12,586 bases of DNA from Phycisphaerales bacterium (GTDB taxonomy: Bacteria; Planctomycetota; Phycisphaerae; Tepidisphaerales; Tepidisphaeraceae), in NCBI GenBank assembly GCA_003153655.1, contig PMAK01000083.1, positions 1,751 through 14,336 of the forward strand. The letters are read 5' to 3'. The first letter of the stretch is position 1; the number at the start of each line of letters is the position of its first letter. The notes beneath the pieces are model-generated. The model ran no database searches and was not told where the DNA came from. It was given only the letters and a program-made list of their open reading frames with translations. Positions 5,906 through 12,586 of this stretch are shown here, piece by piece. The position numbers were made by a program, and so were the translations under genes.

Positions 5906-7414
5906 ATGGTGGATGAAGACGCCCAGTTGCTGACCGCTTATGTGCGAAACCGCGATGCGGCCGCGTTCGAGCGCCTCGTCGAGCGGCATATTCATTTTGT
6001 TTACGCGGCGGCTTTGCGTCAGATCAGGGATCGGCAACTGGCCGAGGACATTCTTCAGGCGGTTTTTCTGCTGCTGTCGCAGAAGGCGGCGAAGCTGAAG
6101 CCGGGGACACTGGTTAAGGGGTGGCTGTTTCACGCGACGCGATACGCGGCCAACAACGTTCGAAGAACCGAAACACGTCGATTGCGCCGAGAGCGGGAGG
6201 CAGCGGCCATGCGCTTACAAACAACCCCTGAAAAAGAATGGGAAGACATCAGTCCGCATCTGGATGATGCGCTGGCGGGTCTATCAACCCGGGACCGGAC
6301 GGTGATCCTCATGCGGTATTTCCAGGAGATGCCGCTGGCGGTTGTCGGGCAGGCGATGGGGATTTCGGAGGATGCGGCGAAGAAACGCGTGTCGCGGGCG
6401 ATCGAGCGTTTGCGGCATATTCTCGTGAGCCGCGGCGTGGGCGTGACCGACGGCGGGCTCGCGGGCGCGATGTCTCTTGGGATCGCCCCATCGGGCAATG
6501 CACCGGCGGTCAAGGCGATTGTTGATTTTGTCATTCATGGCGGCGGCGCGCATGCGGGTTCCGCGATTCCACTGGCGAAAGGAGTGTCAAAGCAAATGAT
6601 ACAAAACAAATTGAGACTCGTGGCGATGAAATTTATTCTGGCGGCGGCGTGCGTGGGAGCGGGGGCGGCTGTCGTCGTGCAAGAAAAACGTTCGGAGCCG
6701 GCGGTCAATAACGTTCCAATCGTTCTGGCTGATTCGCTGCCCGCTTCGCAGACGGCGAATGCCGATGCCGACGCAAATTATCAGGCGTGCCGGGGCGTAC
6801 TTCAGGCGATTGTTGATTCGTATGACAAGGGGGATGCAGCGGCTGCGAAATCGCAGCTGTATTTCGGCCCCGATGCCGATGCGCAAATGCGGAATATCCT
6901 GCCGACAATTGTGGATGTGGATTTCACGGTTTACCGGCTTCAAAAGGACGCGATCGCTCGATTCGGCGCCCACGCGATGCAACTGAATACTTTTTGGACT
7001 CCCGCGGCGGTGGGCTTAGCGGAGATTATGGCCCGGATCGATGCCAAAGATTGCCGGCGGACGGGGGACGAAATCGCAGCGATGCCGGCGGCGCCGGTTT
7101 ATGCGGGCGATGGCGTCTGGCCGCGCGCTCCGCTGTATTTCCACAACGTGGATGGCGTCTGGAGGTTGGATTACGGGCGAACGTTCAGAATTGAATTTCG
7201 CGCGCGGCGACGGCATCCTGTTGCTGGCGAAACCCGGGAACAGACGCTTTGTGAAGGGGAGAAAATATTCGCCGACGAATACAACGCCATTTCGGACGAC
7301 CTCGAAAAAGGGAAGATCGATGATGCGGGTAAACTGCAGTTGCGAATATTTACGGTGATGGCGGATTTGACGAAGCAGTTCCCGGACATCTCCGTGAACA
7401 GCAAGCCCAGATGA
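5906..7414 (+). CDS. ECF RNA polymerase sigma factor with membrane-anchored C-terminal domain
   Basis: 502-residue protein. Residues 20-92 form sigma region 2 (AAFERLVERHIHFVYAAALR, ADILQAVFLLL-like helix QLAEDILQAVFLLL, then KGWLFHATRYAANNVRR), which binds the -10 element and core polymerase. Residues 118-172 form region 4 with its helix-turn-helix (LSTRDRTVILMRYFQEMPL, QAMGISEDAAKKRVSRAIER) for the -35 element. A linker leads to one transmembrane segment (about 241-259, MKFILAAACVGAGAAVVVQ). A C-terminal domain of about 220 residues follows, predicted outside the membrane and containing VDGVWRLDYG, loosely reminiscent of NTF2-like folds. ECF factors are normally about 170-200 residues, so the extension is large; similar fused extensions are known in Planctomycetota. 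No anti-sigma gene is adjacent, so the membrane tether itself may restrain it. Earlier in-frame starts (TTG 5858, ATG 5891 and 5900) are less well supported. Confidence 0.88.
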   Translation: MVDEDAQLLTAYVRNRDAAAFERLVERHIHFVYAAALRQIRDRQLAEDILQAVFLLLSQKAAKLKPGTLVKGWLFHATRYAANNVRRTETRRLRREREAAAMRLQTTPEKEWEDISPHLDDALAGLSTRDRTVILMRYFQEMPLAVVGQAMGISEDAAKKRVSRAIERLRHILVSRGVGVTDGGLAGAMSLGIAPSGNAPAVKAIVDFVIHGGGAHAGSAIPLAKGVSKQMIQNKLRLVAMKFILAAACVGAGAAVVVQEKRSEPAVNNVPIVLADSLPASQTANADADANYQACRGVLQAIVDSYDKGDAAAAKSQLYFGPDADAQMRNILPTIVDVDFTVYRLQKDAIARFGAHAMQLNTFWTPAAVGLAEIMARIDAKDCRRTGDEIAAMPAAPVYAGDGVWPRAPLYFHNVDGVWRLDYGRTFRIEFRARRRHPVAGETREQTLCEGEKIFADEYNAISDDLEKGKIDDAGKLQLRIFTVMADLTKQFPDISVNSKPR

Positions 7415-7438
7415 AAAATCGACGGGTGCGGGGCCGAA

Positions 7439-8212
7439 TCAGGACTTTCGTTTCTTGCGCTTGCGACGATTGAATTTCGCCCCTGCGGCCTTGCGGGCGG
7501 CGGTGAATGTTCCGAACAGGCGGATGGATGCGCCGTAAAGCGCTGGCGATTCGCGGCGGACATCGCTGTCGGAGAGGCTCTTGCCCGCCCGGGCCGCCGC
7601 CTTGATCGATTTGATCACCTCGCTCTTATTCCAGCGCCGGCGGCGGCGGACTTTTTGCGGATCGATTTTTGCGGCGCGAAGCGCGGCGTCGTACGTTCCA
7701 AAGTGTCGGATGGCGGCGGCGTGAAGGCCGGGATCATCCGCCTGGAGCGCCCCGCTGCTCAGCGGCTCATCGTCGCGGGCCCGAGATTTCAACTCGAACA
7801 CGATCGAATTGCGATCCCAATGCCGATAGCGCGAAACATCGTCGGCATCGAGGCCGGCGGCGTGCAGGGCGCGGTGCCATTTCCCAAACAGCCGCGGCTG
7901 GAGAGCGGCGAAGGCGGCCTTGCCCAGCTCGTCGCGGCGCTGGGTTACGGCGGACCAGTTCAGATCGTCGCCCCGGCGGCGGGCGGATTTAATCAGCGCG
8001 ATAATTTTGGCACGCGTCCAGCGGGGACGGCGGAGGATGGTGGCATAGTCGATGCCCGCCTGTTCGATCGCGCGGCGATAGGATTTGAAATGGTACGCCG
8101 CCGCCGAGACCAGCGCCTGCATCGCACGCGCCCGGCCGTTGTAGGAAAGATCCGCGCCGGTTTTGTGAAGACGACGGATTTCCCTCAGAATCTCGGTTTT
8201 ATTCCAAATCAT
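7439..8212 (-). CDS. Four-repeat basic protein, homing-endonuclease-associated (HNH) repeat-like
   Basis: 257-residue basic protein built almost wholly of four repeats of about 55 residues: about 3-55, 65-123, 132-185 and 194-246. Each opens with an aromatic-start helix (IWNKTEILREI, RWTRAKIIALIK, HWDRNSIVFELK, RWNKSEVIKSIK), continues with a G/D-x-L-S/N segment, and ends with a helix such as HFGTYDAALRAAKID or RLFGTFTAARKAAG. This matches the pattern of repeats associated with homing endonucleases (HNH_repeat type), which are probably DNA-binding helical units. The tail KFNRRKRKKRKS is strongly basic. No HNH or other nuclease motif is present, so it may be a stand-alone DNA- or RNA-binding protein. 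The start is the ATG at 8212; a TTG at 8308 would add 32 hydrophobic residues overlapping the truB upstream region and is less likely. It ends 24 bp from the sigma factor gene, convergently. Confidence 0.7.
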   Translation of the reverse strand: MIWNKTEILREIRRLHKTGADLSYNGRARAMQALVSAAAYHFKSYRRAIEQAGIDYATILRRPRWTRAKIIALIKSARRRGDDLNWSAVTQRRDELGKAAFAALQPRLFGKWHRALHAAGLDADDVSRYRHWDRNSIVFELKSRARDDEPLSSGALQADDPGLHAAAIRHFGTYDAALRAAKIDPQKVRRRRRWNKSEVIKSIKAAARAGKSLSDSDVRRESPALYGASIRLFGTFTAARKAAGAKFNRRKRKKRKS

Positions 8213-8258
8213 TGGCAGTGGACTGCAAAGCCCCGGATGCACATCCGAGCCTGCCAAT
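8211..8258 (-). promoter_or_regulatory. Inverted repeat that can fold over the start codon of the repeat-protein gene
   Basis: ATTGGCAG (8211-8218) and CTGCCAAT (8251-8258) are perfect 8-bp arms. They enclose a second dyad, CGGATG-CA-CATCCG (8234-8247). In the minus-strand transcript the 3' arm includes the first two bases of the ATG at 8212, so the hairpin would hide the start region. The inner dyad is also a plausible operator in this 95-bp divergent spacer between the repeat-protein gene and truB. Confidence 0.4.
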
Positions 8259-8307
8259 ATCACTATCACTTGCGAAAAAACAAGAACCAGTCGAAAAAGC
8301 GGGATCA

Positions 8308-8994
8308 ATGGAAGGCGTAATTAATCTCGATAAGCCGGCTGGACTGAGTTCGGCGGCGGCCGTGAGCCGGGTAAAGCGTCTGCTTGAGCGTGGGACGAAA
8401 ATCGGACACGCGGGAACGCTGGATCCGTTCGCCACGGGTGTTTTGCTTTTACTGGTCGGCAAGGCGACCAAATCATGTGAGATGCTCATGGGCCAGCCGA
8501 AGCAATACGAGACCATGGCCAAGCTGGGGGGGACGACGGCAACCGACGACCGGACATCGCCGGAAATCGTGACGGCGATCCAGCGGCAGCCGACCCGCGA
8601 CGAAATCGAACAGGCTGCCGCGGCGCTGATCGGGACGATTCAGCAGAAGCCGCCCGCGTTTAGCGCGCTGAAGGTCGGAGGTCGTCCGGCATATGAACTG
8701 GCGCGGCGCGGGACCCCAGCGAAGCTTGAGCCACGAAATGTGCGAATCGACGCGATTGAAATCCTATCTTACGAATGGCCGCTGCTGCGGATGAAGATCG
8801 ATTGCGGGCGGGGAACCTATATCCGGGCGATTGCGCGCGATCTGGGCGAGACGCTGAAATGCGGCGGATATCTGATGGAACTGCGACGTACGCGCATCGG
8901 GCGGTTCGACATTTCACAGGCTGTCAATCTTGAGCAACTGGCTCTCAGCGGGGTCGAGCCGCATTTGCAATCGATTTCATCATTGGACCCGTAG
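8308..8994 (+). CDS. truB: tRNA pseudouridine synthase B (tRNA Psi55)
   Basis: 228-residue enzyme that isomerises U55 to pseudouridine in the T loop of tRNAs. The protein opens with MEGVINLDKPAGLSS, the usual TruB N-terminus with the KPxGxSS signature, which sets the start at the ATG rather than at the upstream in-frame TTG (8212). The catalytic Asp39 lies in GHAGTLDPFATGVLLL. Further TruB blocks are visible: GGTTATDDRT, QKPPAFSALKVGGRPAYELA and CGRGTYIRAIARDLGETL. It ends at VNLEQLAL plus a short tail, so the C-terminal TruB_C/PUA-like domain found in many longer homologues is missing or minimal. The usual translation-gene neighbours (rbfA, infB, rpsO, ribF) are absent here; it stands alone between unrelated genes. 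It ends only 2 bp from the convergent GH105 gene. Confidence 0.95.
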   Translation: MEGVINLDKPAGLSSAAAVSRVKRLLERGTKIGHAGTLDPFATGVLLLLVGKATKSCEMLMGQPKQYETMAKLGGTTATDDRTSPEIVTAIQRQPTRDEIEQAAAALIGTIQQKPPAFSALKVGGRPAYELARRGTPAKLEPRNVRIDAIEILSYEWPLLRMKIDCGRGTYIRAIARDLGETLKCGGYLMELRRTRIGRFDISQAVNLEQLALSGVEPHLQSISSLDP

Positions 8995-8996
8995 CG

Positions 8997-10313
8997 TTAA
9001 TTTTCCCGTCGCTCATACGCTGCCGCTGCGCCTCCCCGCGGGTTATTGATCTTGAGATGGTCGTTTTTGAGCAATCGGATCATCTCGGCGCCGGCGAGCA
9101 ATACGGGGCCGTAGCCGTGCACATCGTCGATATGGGGGCGATGATAATAAAAGACATAATCATTTGCATATCCGGTGCCAATGCAGGTGCCGACGACGTG
9201 CCCCTGCTCATCGATGCGCGTGGTTAAACCGTTCCAGGCGGCCTGTGCGACTGGGCCATAGGCGCTGGCGTCGAGCCAGCCGCGGTTGACGCCGTGGGCC
9301 AGGGCGAAGGTGAACATGGCCGAGCAACTGGTCTCGGTATAGCTGTCGGTCCGGTCGAGCATTTGATGCCATAAACCGTCACCCGCCTGCAATCCTGCCA
9401 GGGCCTCGGCATGGGCGCGGAAAAGGCGGAGGATGCGAGCCCGCGCCGGGTGATCCGGCGGCAACACATCGAGCAGTTCGACCATGGCCAGCGCACACCA
9501 TCCATTGGCGCGGCCCCAATAGTATTTGGGCTGATTGTCGGGATTGCCGGTGTTCCAGTGATGCGTGAAGAGGCCGACGGATGGAACAAACAGATGCGAA
9601 GAAAAATGGAGCATTTGGGCGGCGGCGTCACCGAGATATTTTTCGTCGCCGGTTAACGCGCCCATCTGCGCGAGAAATGGAATGCTCATGTAGGCGTCAT
9701 CCGCCCAAACGGAATTCTTGAAGGGAACCGACCGGGCGAGCGTACCATCATCGAGCCGAAGCTGTTCGGAGCTGATATATCGGGCGATATCGTCGATGAC
9801 GGGCCGAAGGTCCGGGCCAACGCCGGCGCGGCTAGCCTTGATGAGCGAGACGCCGATTGCGCCGCAGTTGTCGAGCGATTGCGGATTCAGCAGATAGGTG
9901 ATGTCGCCGTGATGCTCTTCAATTTGCGTCTTGTCGAGCGCGGCGATTTCATCCGCGAACATCTGGAAATGGGCGGCATCGAAATCGGTAAAGGATGAAT
10001 CGCCCGTGGCATCGGCGGCGGCGAGCATGCCGGAATAAATAACGCCCATCGGATAGGTCATCAGGGCAAACCTGCGGCCTGCGGAAACATCGGGAGAGTT
10101 AGACGACGGCCGCGTTGTGAGTGATTTGAACGCCGAGGCTTCGATCTGTGATTTAACGGCTGACAAAACATGCGCGATGCCATCCACCTTTGGCTTGTTG
10201 TATGGAATGGGATAATCGGGCGTTGTGGAACGATTAGGTGGTTCGGCTGCCGGCGCGACCGAAATTGCGGTGAAGAAAACCATGCCGATGAAAAGCGGAA
10301 GTGATCGTGTCAT
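8997..10313 (-). CDS. GH105-type unsaturated rhamnogalacturonyl/uronyl hydrolase, exported
   Basis: 438-residue secreted glycoside hydrolase that removes the terminal 4,5-unsaturated uronic acid left by polysaccharide lyases, by hydration of the double bond. The Sec signal peptide is MTRSLPLFIGMVFFTAISVA with likely cleavage after PAA (about residue 23). The alpha/alpha-barrel motifs of GH105 (YteR-like) are present: SVWADDAYMSIPFLAQMG (201-218) with the catalytic-type Asp, YWGRANGWCALAMVELLDVL (265-284), GDGLWHQMLDRTDSYTETSC (311-330) and YHRPHIDDVHGYGPVLLAGA near the C-terminus. The start is the ATG overlapping the esterase stop by ATGA, giving a proper signal peptide; an earlier in-frame start at 10370 would add 19 residues before it and is rejected. 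It lacks its own ribosome binding site, so it depends on coupling to the upstream esterase gene. Substrate is uncertain: RG-I, homogalacturonan or glucuronan fragments. Confidence 0.88.
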   Translation of the reverse strand: MTRSLPLFIGMVFFTAISVAPAAEPPNRSTTPDYPIPYNKPKVDGIAHVLSAVKSQIEASAFKSLTTRPSSNSPDVSAGRRFALMTYPMGVIYSGMLAAADATGDSSFTDFDAAHFQMFADEIAALDKTQIEEHHGDITYLLNPQSLDNCGAIGVSLIKASRAGVGPDLRPVIDDIARYISSEQLRLDDGTLARSVPFKNSVWADDAYMSIPFLAQMGALTGDEKYLGDAAAQMLHFSSHLFVPSVGLFTHHWNTGNPDNQPKYYWGRANGWCALAMVELLDVLPPDHPARARILRLFRAHAEALAGLQAGDGLWHQMLDRTDSYTETSCSAMFTFALAHGVNRGWLDASAYGPVAQAAWNGLTTRIDEQGHVVGTCIGTGYANDYVFYYHRPHIDDVHGYGPVLLAGAEMIRLLKNDHLKINNPRGGAAAAYERREN

Positions 10314-11641
10314 TGTTGTTGCTCTGAGGGTTTGAGTTTCATGTCGGCGAATTTGAGGATTTGCTGCCAATCGAATGGGGTTACTTCATGCTTGCCGGTG
10401 TGACAGTGGAATGCGATGTCGTGCATGATGGGGACATCCAGCGACGGCATCCCATCGACGCCGAGCCCGGACGCACCGAGCAGTTGATAGATCGGTCCTG
10501 CCGCGACGGCGGCCTGGAATTCACCCATTGGGTCGGAATGGAGATCGAGGCTTGCGGTCGCAAGATAGACCGGGCGCGGCGCGATCAGGCCGAGCAGCTC
10601 GTGTGAATCCACGGGCAGATCGGCAATATGATTAGCGTAGCCGCGATAGTTGGCGCAGAACTGGTAGCCATATTTTTTTGTGAGATTGGCGACGGTTTCG
10701 CCGAAGTTTCGCCGGGAGAGTGATGCGCCTCCGCGGCCGGAGCTACAGGCGATCACCATCGCAAAGCGCGTATCCGAAGCGCCGGTCCACATCGCGGTTT
10801 TGCCCAGGCGGGAATGTCCCATGATGGCAATGTGACGGGCATCAACCTGCGGGTCGGTTTGCAGATAATCCATCGCACGGCTGGCGCCCCATGCCCAGGC
10901 GGCGACGGAGCCCCATTCATCGGGCTGAACATCCGAATGGCCGGCCGGCAGGTACATCGACCGGACGCCGTAAGGCAATCCGCCGGCGAAGTCCGGTTCG
11001 ATCTGACAATAGTAAATGACGGCAATTCCGAAGCCGTGATCGAGAACCTGGTCGATTTCAAATGCCGGGGATTGGGCGCGCTTGCTGCCGGGATGACGGA
11101 CATGCTCGCGGTCCCACGAATCCTGAAGACGAATGGCCGGATCATCCATCACCAATTGCAACGGCTGGAAACTCAGGCAAAGAAATAGCGGCACGGGCTT
11201 GGATGGGTTCGCGGGCAGGTACATCAGGATGTCCAGCCCTTCCTTGCGGCCCGCGAAATGAATGGTGACCTGCCTGCGAATGGCCTTGCCGGAAAACGCG
11301 GGCGCATTGGATTCAAAGACCTCGAACGATTCGCCCTCTGGTCGGCCGGGAGCGCGGCCATAGACGTTCATCTCGAATAATTTTAATATTTCGGGCCGGC
11401 GCTGGTCATACCACGTTTTGGCATCTTGCACCGGCTGGCCATTGGCCAATACCAGCGGGTTGGGCAGCATGAAATACGATGCCTTGCCCTCGTCAAAACT
11501 GTCGGTGCTGTGAATATGTTTGGCTTGTTCGGCCGAGTTGAATTGCACCGGCTGCGGAAGCGGCTGCGGCGGAGTCTCGTGGGAACAACTCCAGCAGAAA
11601 AGGCCGAGGGCCAGAATGGCTATCCAGGAAAAGGGATGCAT
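10310..11641 (-). CDS. CE15-like glucuronoyl esterase (alpha/beta hydrolase), exported or lipoprotein
   Basis: 443-residue alpha/beta hydrolase. The N-terminal segment MHPFSWIAILALGLFCWSC is a signal peptide whose end (WSC, Cys19) may be a weak lipobox. The body matches bacterial CE15 enzymes: PEILKLFEMNVYGRAPGRP (83-101), the nucleophile elbow GHSRLGKTAMWTGA (275-288, Ser277), SSGRGGASLSRRNFGETV (300-317), LLGLIAPRPVYLATASLDLHSDPMGEF split across 349-375, and the catalytic-type His418 in GKHEVTPFDW (416-425). CE15 enzymes cleave esters of 4-O-methylglucuronic acid to lignin or other alcohols; some act on other uronate esters. Being translationally coupled to GH105 and divergent from kduD points to esterified polyuronate. 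A minus-strand AAGGTG about 9 nt before the ATG serves as ribosome binding site. Precise ester target cannot be read from sequence. Confidence 0.85.
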   Translation of the reverse strand: MHPFSWIAILALGLFCWSCSHETPPQPLPQPVQFNSAEQAKHIHSTDSFDEGKASYFMLPNPLVLANGQPVQDAKTWYDQRRPEILKLFEMNVYGRAPGRPEGESFEVFESNAPAFSGKAIRRQVTIHFAGRKEGLDILMYLPANPSKPVPLFLCLSFQPLQLVMDDPAIRLQDSWDREHVRHPGSKRAQSPAFEIDQVLDHGFGIAVIYYCQIEPDFAGGLPYGVRSMYLPAGHSDVQPDEWGSVAAWAWGASRAMDYLQTDPQVDARHIAIMGHSRLGKTAMWTGASDTRFAMVIACSSGRGGASLSRRNFGETVANLTKKYGYQFCANYRGYANHIADLPVDSHELLGLIAPRPVYLATASLDLHSDPMGEFQAAVAAGPIYQLLGASGLGVDGMPSLDVPIMHDIAFHCHTGKHEVTPFDWQQILKFADMKLKPSEQQQ

Positions 11642-11760
11642 CCGCAGACACCTTTTACTTCAGAAAATCCAGGGGACACAAGAAGCGCGCAACACGGAAA
11701 GCGGGAATTATAACTCTTTTATCTGGAAAGGGCCGCCCTGCCGCGTATCTTGTGCAGGAC
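11642..11760. promoter_or_regulatory. Divergent promoter region between the esterase gene and kduD
   Basis: 119 bp separating the CE15-GH105 operon from kduD. An A/T-rich core at 11706-11722 stands out: ATTATA (11707-11712) is a perfect TATAAT -10 on the minus strand, and TATAAC (11709-11714) is a near match on the plus strand. Neither has a clear -35, so an activator or non-consensus polymerase recognition is likely. No KdgR- or UxuR-like palindrome is visible. The shared core would let one regulator control both directions of polyuronate use. Confidence 0.35.
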
Positions 11761-12528
11761 ATGGACTCAGCGGAATTCAGGCTTGATGGGCTCACGGCAC
11801 TGGTGACGGGATGCAGCCGGGGGATCGGCAAGGAATTGGCGGTTGGACTTGCGCGTGCTGGGGCGGATGTAGTTGGAGTCAGTTCGACGCTGAATCCATC
11901 CGGCAGCGATGTCGAACGCGAAGTGAAAGCAACCGGCCGCAAATTTCGCGGCTATGCGTGCGATTTTGGGAGCCGCCCTGCTTTGAATGATTTCATCCGG
12001 CACGTTCGCGGTGATGTGCCGACGATTGATATTCTAATTAACAACGCCGGGATCATTCGTCGCAAGCCGGCGGCGGAGCATCCGGATGAGTATTGGGATG
12101 CGGTGATGAAGGTGAATCTGGATGCGCAGTTCCTGCTGAGCCGGGAATTGGGGCGGGACATGATTTCGCGCGGGCGGGGAAAGATCGTTTTCATCGCGTC
12201 GATGCTGACATTTCAGGGCGGGGTCAACGTGGTAAGCTATGCAGCGAGCAAGGGCGCAATTGGATCGCTGGTCAAAGCATTGGCCAACGAATGGGCCGGC
12301 AAGGGCGTGAACGTCAACGCGATCGCGCCCGGATATATCGCGACGGACAACACGGCTCCGTTGCGGGCGGATGAAAATCGGAATCGCGCGATTCTGGAGC
12401 GCATTCCCGCCGGCCGATGGGGGACGCCGGAGGATTTGGTTGGGGCGGCGGTTTTTTTGTGCAGTCCGGCGGCGGCGTATGTGCATGGGACAATTCTGGC
12501 GGTGGATGGCGGTTGGCTGGGTCGGTGA
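11761..12528 (+). CDS. kduD: 2-dehydro-3-deoxy-D-gluconate 5-dehydrogenase
   Basis: 255-residue cytoplasmic SDR that reduces 2,5-diketo-3-deoxygluconate to 2-keto-3-deoxygluconate with NAD(P)H, the step after KduI in catabolism of unsaturated uronates. The cofactor motif TGCSRGIG spans 16-23, NNAG is at 94-97, and the catalytic Ser147, Tyr160 and Lys164 are in IASM and SYAASK. KduD-specific blocks are clear: NAGIIRRKPA, IASMLTFQGGVNVVSYAASK, NVNAIAPGYIATDNTAPLRA, ILERIPAGRWGTPEDLVG and the C-terminal AVDGGWLGR. Length matches E. coli KduD (253). The ATG at 11761 gives the family-typical N-terminus; an in-frame GTG at 11752 adds three residues and cannot be excluded. There is no obvious ribosome binding site, so translation may start near the 5' end of the message. 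Its neighbours support uronate metabolism. Confidence 0.93.
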   Translation: MDSAEFRLDGLTALVTGCSRGIGKELAVGLARAGADVVGVSSTLNPSGSDVEREVKATGRKFRGYACDFGSRPALNDFIRHVRGDVPTIDILINNAGIIRRKPAAEHPDEYWDAVMKVNLDAQFLLSRELGRDMISRGRGKIVFIASMLTFQGGVNVVSYAASKGAIGSLVKALANEWAGKGVNVNAIAPGYIATDNTAPLRADENRNRAILERIPAGRWGTPEDLVGAAVFLCSPAAAYVHGTILAVDGGWLGR

Positions 12529-12560
12529 GCAATCACCAAATCTGATCCCAGGGAGCAAAC

Positions 12561-12586
12561 GTGACGGCAACGAATACTGTTGAGTT
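12561..12586 (+). CDS. Start of a downstream gene (runs off the window)
   Basis: A GTG at 12561 is preceded by GGGAG (12551-12555) with a 5-nt gap. The frame stays open to the window end, encoding MTATNTVE. It begins 32 bp after the kduD stop, so it is probably co-transcribed and part of the same uronate pathway. Eight residues are too few to identify it. Confidence 0.55.

Noticed and set aside
8213..8308. TTG-initiated extensions of both truB (from 8212) and the repeat protein (from 8308)
   Set aside because: TruB proteins start at the MEGVINLDKP block, and the repeat protein is complete from MIWNKTEI. The extensions would be mutually antisense across the intergenic spacer.
10314..10370. 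N-terminal extension of the GH105 protein to an upstream in-frame start
   Set aside because: It would bury the signal peptide behind 19 polar residues. The ATG at 10313 overlaps the esterase stop in the usual ATGA form and exposes a normal signal peptide.
1..12586. CRISPR array, transposon ends, rRNA or tRNA
   Set aside because: No regularly spaced repeats, transposase motifs, terminal inverted repeats or RNA gene signatures were seen on either strand.

Overview
The window reads as chromosomal DNA from a GC-rich bacterium, most likely a member of Planctomycetota (Phycisphaerae-like) or a close PVC relative. The reasons are the type of ECF sigma factor (a Sigma70 r2/r4 pair fused to a membrane-anchored C-terminal extension), the RedB-type thioredoxin-fold protein, the LHNVGN-type histidine kinase, and a polyuronate-degradation locus. 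This assignment rests on family resemblance only; no rRNA is present.

Layout from left to right. (1) Positions 1-2300, minus strand: a tightly packed operon of a membrane-anchored RedB/thioredoxin-like protein, a multi-pass membrane histidine kinase, and a response regulator of which only the first 19 codons are inside the window. Start and stop codons overlap or nearly touch at both junctions. (2) Positions 2301-3458, plus strand: galE (UDP-glucose 4-epimerase) with its own promoter and a good ribosome binding site. (3) Positions 3710-5569, minus strand: a two-gene module of lower GC, a DUF262 (ParB/sulfiredoxin-like) protein followed 3 bp later by a HEPN-domain protein with an intact RNxxAH RNase motif. 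This is the best candidate for a little-described system (defence or toxin-antitoxin-like). (4) Positions 5570-5905: a 336-bp divergent intergenic region rich in repeats and dyads. (5) Positions 5906-7414, plus strand: the membrane-tethered ECF sigma factor. (6) Positions 7439-8212, minus strand: a basic protein made of four copies of a repeat of about 55 residues, resembling homing-endonuclease-associated (HNH) repeats but with no nuclease domain. (7) Positions 8308-8994, plus strand: truB. (8) Positions 8997-12586: a polyuronate catabolism locus. A CE15-type esterase and a GH105 unsaturated uronyl hydrolase are translationally coupled on the minus strand. They diverge from kduD on the plus strand, which is followed by the start of one more gene.

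How the genes work together. The CE15 esterase and GH105 hydrolase would strip esters and terminal unsaturated uronates from lyase-cut pectin or glucuronan fragments in the envelope. KduD acts in the next cytoplasmic steps towards 2-keto-3-deoxygluconate. The RedB-like protein, kinase and regulator probably form one redox- or membrane-linked signalling unit. In the DUF262-HEPN pair, the DUF262 protein is probably the regulator or nucleotide-dependent partner and the HEPN protein the RNase effector. No tRNA, rRNA, CRISPR array, transposase or integrase was recognised.
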